Source: Bradyrhizobium sp. 139
Lineage (GTDB): Bacteria; Pseudomonadota; Alphaproteobacteria; Rhizobiales; Xanthobacteraceae
Direction: 5' to 3'
DNA: 64,000 nucleotides
Assembly: GCF_023074175.1 (NCBI RefSeq)
Contig: NZ_JADPKS010000149.1
Coordinates: 1 to 64,000, forward strand
A program made the position numbers and the translations under genes. Of this stretch, positions 1 through 10,053 are shown piece by piece. Below the pieces are notes generated by a model. That model saw only the letters and a list, made by a program, of their open reading frames with translations. It was not told the DNA's origin and searched no databases. The first letter of the stretch is position 1; each line of letters begins with the position of its first letter.

Positions 1-53
1 GCGAGCCTTGCGATCAAGTACAATCAAGTCGTTTCCCATGCCGCGAGTGAATC

Positions 54-828
54 ATGTTCGCGACAAGCTGGGATTCAAATGTCAGTGACAGAACACTAGA
101 TCGGTCGGAAACAGCCCATCGTATAGGGAGTACGGCATATCATGGCTCGCTATTTGATGCTCGGCCAGGAACAATTCAACCGCTCTCATATTGCAGAGGC
201 CTTGCGCGCGCGGCCAAGGCAAGGGGCGCGGCGGTGCACAGTAAATCACGATATTATCGATTAGATGCCGAAACGGGATTTGGGTGGCAGAGGCGAATCA
301 TCACGAAGTTCGAGCAAAATCCCTGCTCGTAACAACGAATGCCTATCAGCTTGGCATCGATATCCCATGCAAGGCCCAGTTCACACCTGTGAGCTATTAC
401 CAGTTCGCCACAGAACCCATGCCGGAGGCCGCACGCAAAGCCATTCATGCCGACGGCGCAGGCTGCTGGGACACGGCGTGATGTCCTCATTCCGGATCGA
501 TAGTCTCGGTCGATTGATCGTTGGTGGCATAGGCAGTTGCGAGGCTCCTGGAGCAAGTATTCACCGCACCTGGGCGCGACGAAAGCTGCGCAAGCTCTTC
601 CCGGCTATTGGCGATTTAGAGTTCGAACATGCATGGAGCGGGACAATAGCAGTCACCGCAGATCACTTACCGAAGATCGTCGCATTTGGCCCTAACGCCT
701 ATGCATGCTTCGGTTATTCGGGACGCGGCAGTGGGCCGGGGACAGTTTTCGGCACCCAGGCTGCGATCGCCCTCCTGGAACGCAGGCCCGAAGAGTTGGC
801 AATCGTCAGAACATTTCACCCGTGTTAA
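54..828 (+). pseudogene. FAD-dependent oxidoreductase (DAO family), frameshifted
   Basis: Three plus-strand frames join into one DAO-type flavoprotein (amine or amino-acid oxidase type). The first frame carries AYHGSLFDARPGTIQPLSY, where related enzymes have YHGGLFD..G.L.PL.YARGLA. The second, from about 284, carries SLLVTTNAYQ. The third, from about 478, carries the C-terminal RIDSLGRLIVGGIG and the flavin-contact stretch YACFGYSGRGSGPGTVFG. Shifts fall near 270-285 and 475-485. The N-terminal Rossmann GxGxxG part would lie before the window or is lost. This is a dead gene; the family call rests on motif memory, and the substrate is unknown. Confidence 0.7.
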
Positions 829-984
829 GGCTGTATGTTACGCGTTGGGAGCAACCTTGGTTCACGCCGTCTCCGCCAATAGGAGCTAGCGCGAAACAAT
901 AAGTGAGGATTCGAAGGATTCGCTAAGGCGGCTTCGCACGTCCAGCATCTCTTTGCGCGAAGAGCTGACGATCGTCGCACGAAT

Positions 985-1330
985 CACGACCGCCTTGCCG
1001 ATGCGCTCCACCTCCGGGCCTGGAGGGAATAAAGCTTGAAGCCGCGCTGCTGCTGCGAGGCCGCGGCCCGGCCAAGTGGGAGGGTGAACGTCTCTTCGAG
1101 TGTTGGCTGGCCCTCGACCTTGCGGCGGATGTTGCGGATGATCCGCAGAATGCGCAACTGCGCCGATGCCGCTTGAACAGTTTGGCATGGGCGTAGCGGG
1201 CCGCCATTGTCGCGGCGGCCTTGACGATGCGACAATAGGATTGCCGCAACCTAACGCTGTGCCTTGGTCGCCAGGCGGTTGAGCCCTTCGCATTGATTGG
1301 ACGATCCGGCACGTCATTGTCGCCATCAAG
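985..1330 (-). pseudogene. IS5-family transposase fragment
   Basis: Minus-strand frames show the central part of an IS5-type DDE transposase: RLRQSY, then RYAHAKLFKR, then AQLRILRIIRNIRRKVEG and LYSLQA followed by a degraded EVERIGK. The usual family text is RYAHAKQFKRANR...YSLHAPEVECIGKGKA. At least two frameshifts separate these pieces and the catalytic C-terminus is missing. This is a mobile-element scar with no coding capacity. Confidence 0.65.
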
Positions 1331-2055
1331 CTCTCGTTTGCAAAATCCACCCGCAGGCCGGCGTCCACTCGAGCGGAAGCCGCGAACCCGGGGCTAAAAC
1401 CCAGCGGCGCATGTTCTCTTCAGACCTCGCAGTCTTGCTCCGCTCAGGCCAGCGCGCGCGTCGACCGCTTCGATGATCACCGAAACGATAGCAAATCGAT
1501 CTCGGCTTCGATCGCCCCAGTGCCGGACTTGCGCTGCTGTTCGTTCGCTATGGAGCGGGCGCCTTATCGCACGCTGTTGGCTTTGCCACATGGGGCGCGG
1601 TGCTTGGCCTCCAGTGCATCGCTTCGCCACGTCGAGCTGACGTGGGAGCTATTTGGATTACGGGTCCAATCCGCGATTGCCGCGACTTCGGCCGCGTTCA
1701 ATAGCTCTGATCGCCTCGAGCAGCCACGCGAGGCGGCGTAAAGAGTCTGATTTCCCGGACATCGACCAAGGCGCCCTCGATCGCGCCCACCTGAACTTGC
1801 AGTGTCCCAAAAGAAGCCGCCATCGCTGCCGTCCTCTGGCAGTTCGCACAGTATGCGCGAATTGCCTAGCGGGGACCGATCGCCCGTTGCCGATAACGTC
1901 AACCGGCAGCCGCGTGGGACACGGGGGAGCGCGTCTTTCCGACCGCCGCTGCGTACCAGCGCCCCATGAGACGCGTATTAGCGAGGCCCTCGATGCGCGG
2001 CGGTGATCGGTGCGGGTTTGGGTTCCGGGATGGCTGTCTTCACCGACAGCGACCA
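1331..2055. other. Degraded region, no intact gene
   Basis: Both strands carry only short arginine/serine-rich open frames of the kind GC-rich DNA produces by chance. I see no start with a ribosome binding site and no recognisable domain. It lies between the IS5 scar and a truncated ABC ATPase, so it is probably decayed mobile-element sequence. Confidence 0.5.
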
Positions 2056-2556
2056 TCATGTGATCGATGGCGCTGTGGAAGTCGTCCCTGTCTTCGCACG
2101 GGGAATGCGCTGCATCTTGCGAATCTTCTTAGCCCCGGTCTCCGTTGAGGAGGATGACTTGGCATCGAACGCACCATCCTCCTCGCAGAGAGCCTGCCTT
2201 CGCAGCTGACCGCTTAGCGCGACGAGTGCATCCTGCAGAACGAAGCCGATCTCCTTGCCGCGGACGCGCCGCCAGCTGCGATCATCGAGAGCTGTGAGAT
2301 CGGTGCCGGCGAAGGTCAGTTGACGCGCATGGACATGAGCCCGGCGGCCGGCAAGACCGACAATGGCGCGCGAAGTCACACTCTTGCCGGAGCCGGCCCC
2401 TCCGACAATGGCCAGGCAGCGCCCAGCCTGGAGAGAGAATGAGACGCCGCGCACGGCTGTTCCCTCAGGAAGATCCCGCCCGAATGAGACACAGAGTGAA
2501 TCGACTGTCAGAAGGTTCGCCTGCGGGGGCACTTGTCGATTAGGAACGTGGAGCAT
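2056..2556 (-). pseudogene. Peptide-type ABC transporter ATPase, truncated after the Q-loop (DppD/OppD-like)
   Basis: The N-terminus is a normal oligopeptide/nickel-type ATPase: VDSLCVSF, Walker A GGAGSGKSVTSRA (consensus GxxGxGKS), then EIGFVLQDALVAL, the Q-loop region. Family similarity stops near 2215 at ALSG, and the remaining roughly 50 residues are unrelated low-complexity sequence. Walker B, the ABC signature and the whole C-terminal half are absent, so it cannot hydrolyse ATP. It starts 3 bases after the DppC-like permease stop and was the last gene of that operon. The transporter therefore needs an ATPase from elsewhere or is dead. Confidence 0.85.
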
Positions 2557-2559
2557 TAC

Positions 2560-3423
2560 TTAGATCTTTCCTTCCAGCCGATCCTGCAAATAGCGTCCGA
2601 CGACAGTCAGGCCGAGAGCAAACGACACCACGGCAATGCCCGGCATGATCTCAAGCCACCATGCGAAGATCACATAGTTTCGCCCAGCATTTAGCAGCGC
2701 GCCCCATTCAGGCGCCGGGGGAGCGACGCCGAGACCGAGAAGCGCAACACCCGCCGCCCAGACGATCGCTTGCCCAACGCCAAGCGTCATCATCGCCGTG
2801 AGCGGGCTCATCGCGTTCGGAATGATATGCCGCCATAGGATACGTGGATAAGGATGGCCGAGGGCCTTGGCAGCCTCCACATAAGGCGCCCCTTTTACAG
2901 ACAGAACCTGTCCTCTGATCATCCGAGCATAGCCCGGAGCTGTGCCAACTCCGACCGCTATAACGAGGGTCAGCACCGATGGACCGAACAAGCTCACGAA
3001 CAGAAGCGCGAGGAACAGCGTGGGAAGTGCGAACAGCACGTCCAAAAGCCGGCTGAGAACATTGTCGAGCGCGCCACCCACAAGGCCGGCAATGATGCCA
3101 AAAACCAGCCCAACGCCGATGCTCAGCGCAGTTGCGCCAAGCCCGATGGTGAGTGACTGGCCTGCTCCTTCGACAATTCGGGAGTAAATATCCCGGCCTG
3201 ATTGGTCCGTTCCGAACCAGTGCGCGAATGAGGGAGCTTGCAATGGTGCCGTCAAATCGATCGCGAGCGGATCGTGCGTCTGCAGCAGACTCGGCGCGAT
3301 TGCCGCGACAATAAAGAAACCGATAACGATCAGAGCTACGTGAACCCGAAGAGGAATACGACGGAGGATCGCCGACGCCTCTATCAGCTGCAAACACGCG
3401 CTCCAGTGACCTACCCTGCTCAT
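2560..3423 (-). CDS. ABC transporter permease, DppC/OppC-like
   Basis: A 287-residue inner-membrane permease. An N-terminal membrane segment (VALIVIGFFIVAAIAPSLL) is followed by the OppC_N-type stretch AHWFGTDQSGRDIYSRIVEGA and several transmembrane helices with the EAAxxLG coupling loop seen as VEAAKALGHPYPRILWRHIIPN. Size and layout match the family. It overlaps the upstream permease by 4 bases, so translation is coupled. The substrate cannot be read from sequence; peptide, nickel or opine are all possible. Confidence 0.9.
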   Translation of the reverse strand: MSRVGHWSACLQLIEASAILRRIPLRVHVALIVIGFFIVAAIAPSLLQTHDPLAIDLTAPLQAPSFAHWFGTDQSGRDIYSRIVEGAGQSLTIGLGATALSIGVGLVFGIIAGLVGGALDNVLSRLLDVLFALPTLFLALLFVSLFGPSVLTLVIAVGVGTAPGYARMIRGQVLSVKGAPYVEAAKALGHPYPRILWRHIIPNAMSPLTAMMTLGVGQAIVWAAGVALLGLGVAPPAPEWGALLNAGRNYVIFAWWLEIMPGIAVVSFALGLTVVGRYLQDRLEGKI

Positions 3424-4385
3424 GTCATCTTGATCCTGGGATCGACGATTCGGTAGGTGAGATCGACGAGCATATTGGTGACGGCGAACAGGCCGGCGGA
3501 GATCAGAATAGCCCCCGAAACGACTGGAACGTCTCGAGAGGACGTCGCAGCGACAAGGACGCCACCAAGGCCTTGACGCGCAAATACCGCCTCAATCAGA
3601 ATCGCACCGGAAAGAAGCTTTCCGATCGCCCAGCCTGATAAAGTGATGCCGGGCAACGCTGCATGACGCAGGACATGGCGAAACCTGACGCCAAGCTCAC
3701 CCATACCTCGTGCCCGCGCCGAGATGACAAATGGCTGCTCGAGGACACGCGTGAATTCGCTGCGAACGATTTGCCCGAGGAATCCTGACAACTCCAAAGC
3801 CAACGCACTCGTTGGAAGAACGAGACCGATCGGGGAATTGCCCCCGATGACTGGGACAATCCGAAGCTGCACCGCAAACACAACGAGGAGGATTGTAGCC
3901 AGCCAGTAGGGCGGCACGGTCGCCAGGAACACCTGTATTCCGCTGAGCAAGGTTGACCACATGTTGTCTTGGCCGGCGACGAGGACGGTCGTCAGAACCG
4001 CGATGACCCATGCCGCAATGAGCGCCGCAACCGCCAGAATGATGGTTGGCCCAATCTGTTCTGCGATGATGTCAAGGACCGGCCGATGCTGCTGGTATGA
4101 CAAGCCAAGGTCCCCATGCAGGATGCCCCATATGTATTTGCCGTATTGCAGAACGAGTGGCTGATCAAAGCCGTACTTTGCGTTGACCGCCGCGAGCTCT
4201 GCTGGAGAGGCCTCTCCAACGTTGCCACTCGCCATGTTGATGATGATCTGGGCGCGGTCGCCGGGCATCAGGCATTGAACAAGGAATGTGAAGGTCGCAG
4301 CTAGCCACACCACAGTCGCTGCGGACACGAACCTGCCCGCAAGCCGGCCTATCCGAACATGAGCTGCGCTATTCACACGCATCAC
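3420..4385 (-). CDS. ABC transporter permease, DppB/OppB-like
   Basis: A 321-residue inner-membrane permease with about six transmembrane helices. It has the family's early CLMPGDRAQ element (usually PGDP), the periplasmic stretch YGFDQPLVLQYGKYIWGILHGDLGLSYQ, and a coupling loop at ISARARGMGELGVRFRHVLRHA. The stop overlaps the next permease, and its own start overlaps the SBP stop by 4 bases. It forms the translocation channel with the DppC-like partner. Residues look intact, but the cognate ATPase next door is truncated. Confidence 0.9.
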   Translation of the reverse strand: MMRVNSAAHVRIGRLAGRFVSAATVVWLAATFTFLVQCLMPGDRAQIIINMASGNVGEASPAELAAVNAKYGFDQPLVLQYGKYIWGILHGDLGLSYQQHRPVLDIIAEQIGPTIILAVAALIAAWVIAVLTTVLVAGQDNMWSTLLSGIQVFLATVPPYWLATILLVVFAVQLRIVPVIGGNSPIGLVLPTSALALELSGFLGQIVRSEFTRVLEQPFVISARARGMGELGVRFRHVLRHAALPGITLSGWAIGKLLSGAILIEAVFARQGLGGVLVAATSSRDVPVVSGAILISAGLFAVTNMLVDLTYRIVDPRIKMT

Positions 4386-6079
4386 TTCACGTCGACGAAA
4401 TGAGCGTCATAAAAGACGGGTTCACCGACCGACCCGCGGTCCAGCCAGACATCCTTCAGCCTTGGGCTGGTCGCCAATGTGACATCGAGCACCGTGAAGC
4501 CTAGGACGGCCGCTTTCTCCACGATATTGCGTTCAGCCTGCTGATAAAGCGCAGTCCGTCCGCCATCGTTGAACTCCTGTTCCGCTGTCTGAACGACATT
4601 CCACAGTGCTTCATCCTGGTAGCGCGACGGATTATAGCGGTTCCGCTGGCCGTTCCGATCAGGCTTCCATGAAATGCGGAAGATTTCTGCGCCGGGTGCA
4701 ACCCAATAGAGGAGCACGACCTCGTAGTCGTCCGGACCGAGATTCTTCCCGGCAAAGAAATCCGCCTGGTTGGTCGGCTGAAGGCGCACCTCGAATCCGG
4801 CAGCTTTCGCCTGCTGCTGGATGACCTGCAATGCCTGCTCGCCGTCTGGCTTTAGAAAAGCGCTCGAATAGGAGATTCGAACGACGAGGGGCTTGCCATT
4901 CTTGAGGCGAATGCCGTCCTTGTTGTGTTCAGTCCAACCCGCTTGATCGAGGAGCTGATTGGCCTTTCCAACGTCATACCCATAGGACCGCCCGAGCCCG
5001 CTGATATATTCCGGCGAACTCTGGCTGAGCGCTCCATTAGCCTCGAATGGCAAAGCGCCGAGGAAGGACAATTCGACGGCGGCTCTTCGGTCAGCAGCGT
5101 ATGCAAAAGCCTGGCGGACGCGCACATCGTCAAAGGGGGGCCGTGCCGTATACAACGCCAGGCGTAAAGGGGTGCCGCCTGTTATATGCCGCAAGACGGC
5201 GAAGCGGGAATTGGCGTCCTTCCAGGCAACTGCCGGAATATCATAGACGACATCAGATTCGCCCGTCAGCAGTGAGCCATAGCGGACGGTCTGATCCGCA
5301 AGGAACCTCCAGTTGATGCCATCAACGTAAGCCGGCCCCTGGTGCTTGGCGTGACTTGGTGCCGAATTGTAATCCGGGTTGCGGCGAAACACGACGTTCT
5401 GCCCGTGATTCCATTTCTCCACGATGAACGGGCCTGACCCGACCGGGCTGTTGCAGTTCACGGCAAGTCCGCGCTTGAGCGCAGTTGGTGACAAGATGCC
5501 TTGGGAGGACTGCGCGAGAACGTTGAGCAACGGCTGAAATGGCGTCTTCAGCGTTATCTGCAGCGTGAGAGGGGCAATTGCTGTCGCCGATTCGAAGCTG
5601 TCTTCGAGGTAAGGAGCGGCGGTCGGATTGCGACGATCCGGATCATTGCCGAGCCATCCGTTGATGTTCTCGGCAACAGCTTGTGCATCGAGAGGCGTCC
5701 CGTCGGTAAACTTGACGTTTGGCTTGATCTCAAAGATGTATACCTTCCTGTCGTCGGAGATTGTCCAAGACGTTGCGAGCCAAGGCACAATCTTTCCATC
5801 TTCCCTCCGAGCAACCAGATTGTCGCTATACTGCCGCTGAAGATACCACTGCTGCACCCATCCCCCGAATAGGCAGGGCGGCTCTTGAAAATGCCCATAG
5901 CGAATGATGCCTCCTCGTTTCGGTCCGCCGGCTGACGCCTCTTGGGCAGAGCAGCACGCCATGATCGAGATCTGCAGGAGCGTTGAGACCGCCAACAGGA
6001 CAGCCGTCGCCTTTTGCTTTCTTCGAGTGTTCGGCTGGATGCCGAGACGCCAAAGGCTCGTGCGTTCGATAACAGACAT
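4382..6079 (-). CDS. ABC transporter periplasmic solute-binding protein (family 5)
   Basis: A 565-residue SBP_bac_5-type protein. I start it at the ATG giving MSVIERTSLW, preceded by GGAG, rather than at an upstream start that would add about 130 residues of basic low-complexity sequence. An N-terminal hydrophobic segment (VLLAVSTLLQISIMA) precedes GGIIRYGHFQEPPCLFGG. Family landmarks are LVARREDGKIVPWLATSW, KFTDGTPLDAQAVAENI and GSGPFIVEKW. It captures the substrate in the periplasm for the two permeases that follow. The neighbouring flavin monooxygenase remnant suggests an organic sulfur or chelate substrate, which is a guess. Confidence 0.88.
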   Translation of the reverse strand: MSVIERTSLWRLGIQPNTRRKQKATAVLLAVSTLLQISIMACCSAQEASAGGPKRGGIIRYGHFQEPPCLFGGWVQQWYLQRQYSDNLVARREDGKIVPWLATSWTISDDRKVYIFEIKPNVKFTDGTPLDAQAVAENINGWLGNDPDRRNPTAAPYLEDSFESATAIAPLTLQITLKTPFQPLLNVLAQSSQGILSPTALKRGLAVNCNSPVGSGPFIVEKWNHGQNVVFRRNPDYNSAPSHAKHQGPAYVDGINWRFLADQTVRYGSLLTGESDVVYDIPAVAWKDANSRFAVLRHITGGTPLRLALYTARPPFDDVRVRQAFAYAADRRAAVELSFLGALPFEANGALSQSSPEYISGLGRSYGYDVGKANQLLDQAGWTEHNKDGIRLKNGKPLVVRISYSSAFLKPDGEQALQVIQQQAKAAGFEVRLQPTNQADFFAGKNLGPDDYEVVLLYWVAPGAEIFRISWKPDRNGQRNRYNPSRYQDEALWNVVQTAEQEFNDGGRTALYQQAERNIVEKAAVLGFTVLDVTLATSPRLKDVWLDRGSVGEPVFYDAHFVDVK

Positions 6080-6113
6080 CTCCAAACTCCGGTGAATGTG
6101 GACAAACATTGCG

Positions 6114-7420
6114 TCACAGAGACGACGGCCTCGCCAACGTCTCGGCAGCAACGTCGTGGTGAGGGATTCCCAGGTGCTCGCGCAGTGTCTCCCCCTGGTA
6201 TTCCGTGCGAAACAGTCCGCGGCTCTGTAGGATCGGCACGACAAGATCGACAAACGCCGTCGCGCCGTCTTCCAGCACGTCTGGAATGATGTTGAAGCCG
6301 TCGACCGCGCCTGTGCGAAACCATGATTCGATCGAATCGGCGATCTGCTCGGGTGCACCGACGAGCAAGCGATGACCGAACGCTTGAACGCTGCCAATGA
6401 TCTCGCGAACCGTGCGGCCTTCCCTCGCCAATGCTTCGAACGTCCGGTGATGACCGACCGAGAACGCAACATTGTGAGGGTTGGGCAAGAGCTCCTCGGG
6501 AATGGGCCGGTCGAGGCTGAGTTTTTCGACCGGCACGTCCATGCTCCGTGCGAGGGCGTCCATCGCGCGCGTCAGATCAAGCAGCGCGTCGATTTCCTTC
6601 TTTCGGCGTTGTGCCTCCTCTTCCGTGCCGCCGATGAAGGTGACGAGGCCAGGGAGGATGACTGGAGTTGCACGGCGGCCAAATTGACGCGAGAGCGCGC
6701 GCAGGCGCTCGGACTCCCCGATTGCCGTTTTCAAGTCCGCGGCTGCGGTAAAAACGACATCGGCGCTGCGCGCCGCAAGGCGCACGCCAGGATCCGAGCC
6801 TCCAGCCTGGACGATGATGGGATAGCCCTGGCGCGAGCCGGGATGGGTGAGCGGGCCTCGGATTGCGAACGCATGCGTAAACTCCAGATGCCTGATCAGC
6901 GATAATGGTCTCATCCCCCCAGCTCAGCCAAAGAGCACGGACGGTTTCAACGAACTCCTCGGCGCGCTTGTAGCGCTCTTCGCGTCCGATCTGGCGACCA
7001 CCAAAGTTTGCTACCGTCGCTGGGCTGGATGTCGTAACCGCATTCCAGGCGGCTCGGCCGCCACGTAATGACATCGAGCGACTGGAAACGGCGCGCCAGA
7101 TTGTATGGTTCATTGTAGGTCGTCGACGCCGTTGCGATCAGCCCGATGCGCGTTGTCTCGCGCGCGATTACGGAAAGCACAAGCGTAGGCTCAAGCCCAT
7201 TGAGTGGCGGCTGCCGAGTGATGTCGAAGGGCACCGCGGGGGTATCCGCTAGAAACACCGCATCCAACAGGCCACGCTCGGCAATCTTCGCAGCACGAAC
7301 GTAATGCCCGATGTCGAAGAAGGCGCTTGGGTTGGTGCCCGGCCAACGCCACGCTGCGGAGTGACCGCCCGCGCCGTGAAGATTGAGGCCAAGATGAAGC
7401 GTGCGGATGACGGAAGACAT
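6114..7420 (-). pseudogene. LLM-class FMN-dependent monooxygenase (NtaA/SnaA/DszA type), two frameshifts
   Basis: Three minus-strand frames make one flavin monooxygenase. The N-terminal part starts at MSSVIRTLHLGLNLHG and holds AWRWPGTNPSAFFD and ERGLLDAVFLAD. The middle frame holds GREERYKRAEEFVETVRALW. The C-terminal frame holds PGSRQGYPIIVQAGGSDPG, ADVVFTAA and GFNIIPDVLEDGATAFVDLVVPIL. Breaks fall near 7070 and 6905. Apart from these shifts the content is complete and well conserved, so inactivation looks recent, or one shift could be a sequencing error. Such enzymes use FMNH2 to oxidise chelates or organosulfur compounds. It sits upstream of the ABC operon on the same strand. Confidence 0.8.
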
Positions 7421-8439
7421 AGGCACTCCCAAATGCGGCGACCTCGAACCTGCCGGCAACGCCTTCAATGACAAATTGATGTTGGTCACGCTGTTCGGCT
7501 ACTGACCTCGCCCCCCTGGCGGAGGCTTGGCCAGAGTGCGCCCGAAAGGGCCGCGAGCGACCACGCTTCGAGACAGCAACCTCGTAGGCAAGACTTGGGC
7601 ATTGCGCTGGCCAATACTCGGCCGCTTGGCACGGCGGACGGCATCAGGTGAAGCCAGAATGATCCTGATTGTGGTGTTGATCTGGCTCCGCAGCGGCGCG
7701 CTCCGTTCGGGTTTCCACTCAAGGGCTCGCAGCAACAGTCTGCGGGACGCACATGCGCGAGAGACGATGACGAATTGCGTGCGCAAGGCCGTGCTTCCCA
7801 ATTGCATCGCAAATTGCATCAAACAGTGTCCTTGGATGCCGCAGCCAACGAAAGCGTAGCTCGTTATAGGACACGTGTAGCTGTGACGAGCATCTGAACG
7901 CAATAGTTGAGTATTTCAATCTACTGCCGCCACTTGGTATCCTTTTCTTAAGACGAGCTCTTGTTCGATTCATTTGAATGCATTGGCCACATGGTCAAGT
8001 TGCGCGAACTCCGCTGATGCTGTGACCTTCGTTTTGTCGGACCTTGCTTCGAAGCGTAAGGGCAGGATCGATGCACAAACTTCTGATGGGAGACGTGCAT
8101 TTGAGTCGACAGTGTGGAGCAGAACTTTGACGCTGGCGAATAGTTGCAAGCGTGGGCAGTATGGATCCGACGGCAACATCAAATAATGCGAATGAATGCG
8201 CTTCTTTTTGCGATGTATTGCGTGAGAACTGGCAGCACTATCGGACCCTCGTAGCTCGCAATGCGTTCCGTATCTTTATTCGGTCCTGCGCACCGCGGTG
8301 TCTGACGTGGCCACGTTTTTGCCCGCCCAGAGGTGGCGACATGCTCCGCGCAGGCCAGAGAGCGCGTGACGCCCACAGCCCAGTGCGCTGATCACCCATG
8401 AAAACCCAGCGTGACGCCGCGCTGCTAGGCCCCACAGGT
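7421..8439. other. Gene-poor stretch
   Basis: No open frame here has a recognisable domain or a convincing ribosome binding site. Both strands yield only short frames. The sequence between about 7900 and 8280 is noticeably more AT-rich than the flanks, as in decayed accessory DNA. Confidence 0.5.
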
Positions 8440-8735
8440 CAAGTCAAAATCGCGCGACACGACCTCGCTGCCCCGGACGCGGATCGTCGCCAAGAATCCC
8501 ACTTCCTTCCAGGCGGTTTCCGGGATCGCCACGACGTTGCTGCCGCGGAAGGTGACCGGGGCTGCAAGGCCGGCGAGAAGCAATACAATCCGGGCAACTT
8601 CTTCTCAGTCGGTGCCATCGGCCTGCGCATCGAGGAGTCGCCAAATACGTCCAGATGCTGGTCGTCATAGAAAGTCAGCACCAACTCATTCGGCGCGGCG
8701 TGCCCGGCATCTGGGTCTAAGGCCGGCTCTTTCAT
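8440..8735 (-). pseudogene. Possible DUF2285-type ICE protein fragment, frameshifted
   Basis: The N-terminal 30 residues (DPDAGHAAPNELVLTFYDDQHL) followed, after a frame change, by RLLDAQADGTD and EEVARIVLLL resemble a small conserved protein of rhizobial integrative elements (family text close to YDEEHLxTYLRLLDAxAxGADWxEVARIVL). A further frame carries FRGSNVVAIPETAWKEVGFL, which I do not place. At least one stop and one frame change break it. Its position directly before an XRE regulator fits an ICE remnant. The family assignment is from memory and tentative. Confidence 0.4.
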
Positions 8736-8753
8736 GTAAGCTCACGCGGCGAG

Positions 8754-8771
8754 TTCGCTATCTTTTGCGAA
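8754..8771. promoter_or_regulatory. Inverted repeat upstream of the XRE gene
   Basis: TTCGC-N8-GCGAA lies about 45 bases before the XRE start codon. XRE repressors usually bind such short dyads in their own promoters, so autoregulation is plausible. A related GAGTTCGCTA string recurs just after the gene, near 9112. Confidence 0.3.
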
Positions 8772-8815
8772 ACTAGCCAGTGGTTTGATGGCCCACCGAA
8801 TGGCTGCTTTAGCGC

Positions 8816-9097
8816 ATGAAAGCTCGTGCGCTTTTGGCCTGGAATGTGCGGCGGATCCGCGTTGATCTCGGTATTCCGCAGGAGCAATTGGCTTACGATG
8901 CGGACATTGACCGCTCATACATGGGCGCTGTTGAGAGGCAAGATGCGAATCCAACAATCGATCTGCTTGATCGGATCGCTAAATCGCTTGGCGTCCATTT
9001 ATCTGAGTTCTTTATCCAACCGCCCAAAGGAGCAACGTCCCATAAGACATTGCGCAAAGGTCGCAAGCCGGCTCGTCCACGTCACAAGAAGAAATAG
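8816..9097 (+). CDS. XRE-family HTH transcriptional regulator
   Basis: A 93-residue protein made almost entirely of one HTH_3 domain (residues 5-65): NVRRIRVDLGIPQEQLAYDAD, then DRSYMGAVERQDANPTIDLLDRIAKSLGV, matching the family pattern of a recognition helix followed by ERG.xxPxxxxLxxIAxAL. A short lysine-rich tail (RKPARPRHKKK) follows. It is intact, with a candidate operator just upstream. It probably controls genes of a former mobile element, since no intact partner gene lies beside it. Confidence 0.85.
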   Translation: MKARALLAWNVRRIRVDLGIPQEQLAYDADIDRSYMGAVERQDANPTIDLLDRIAKSLGVHLSEFFIQPPKGATSHKTLRKGRKPARPRHKKK

Positions 9098-10053
9098 CGC
9101 TCTGCTCGCGTGAGTTCGCTAAAACATTGTAATTTGCTGGACAGGAATTTCGAAAGCTGCGGAAGCGCAAAGGCTTCACGCAGGAGAGATTCGTATAGGC
9201 CTTCGGCAACAATACTTCAGCGGGTTGGAGTGTCGACGCAATCCCACTGTGTGAATCTGTTCGCGCCTTTCTTCCGCTTGAATCAATATTGATTGCCTCT
9301 TCTGATGTTGGCTCACCTTTTGAAATTAGTTATCGGCCAAAGTGTATGCGTTCCGTGGAATTGGCGCCGGTGGCTCGGAGCGAGCCGCTCGAGCATTTAG
9401 TCAAGAAAACGGATAACGATCAGAAATCGTGACACGAACCTGGCTCTTGGTCGGTTCTGGGCGCGCCACCCCTTTCTGCGTGTTGGTCGTATTCATCGGC
9501 GACTTTCAGGAGCCTGTCCCTGGGTTGGCCGGGGCCGAGCGAATCCGCTTTGATTCGCGTTTGCTTGCGCACGAGCTCGCGAGAGTTGTGGATCGTAGAT
9601 TGGTCTGTATGGCGTCATGTAGATGAGGATACATTGCCAAGATCAAGGAAGTGCGACGGCTGACCTCCGTATCATTACGTAGGGCTGCGATCCGTAAGGA
9701 CCAGAGACCCAGTCCTCCTGAATGCTGAGTACGCGGCAACGGACGAGCCCAGCCTTCCCGGATTACTTGGCGCGTCTTTATCGAAACGTCGGTGAGGGCG
9801 AGTGCGAGCTCCGCGATGCTGCGCCGGTGACAACCGTGGATCGATAGCCTCCTACGTGAAGGTGCGCCAGAACGGACTTTTCACGGGTTCGGTGATCATC
9901 GCGGTGGGTCACGGCGAGAGAAACGTTGAGCGCGCCTCGTCGGCCGGGAAACTGCCGCGAGCATTATAATTTTTGAAAAGCGAGCGGTGCAGTGCCTCGG
10001 CCTTCTTTAGGGGCCCATGCTCGGCCAGAACGCCGTTCGAGAGCCAAGAGCTT
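9098..10053. other. No recognisable gene
   Basis: The longest frames here are about 65-80 codons, lack ribosome binding sites and contain no domain I recognise. No transposase or RNA gene signature was seen. Confidence 0.5.
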
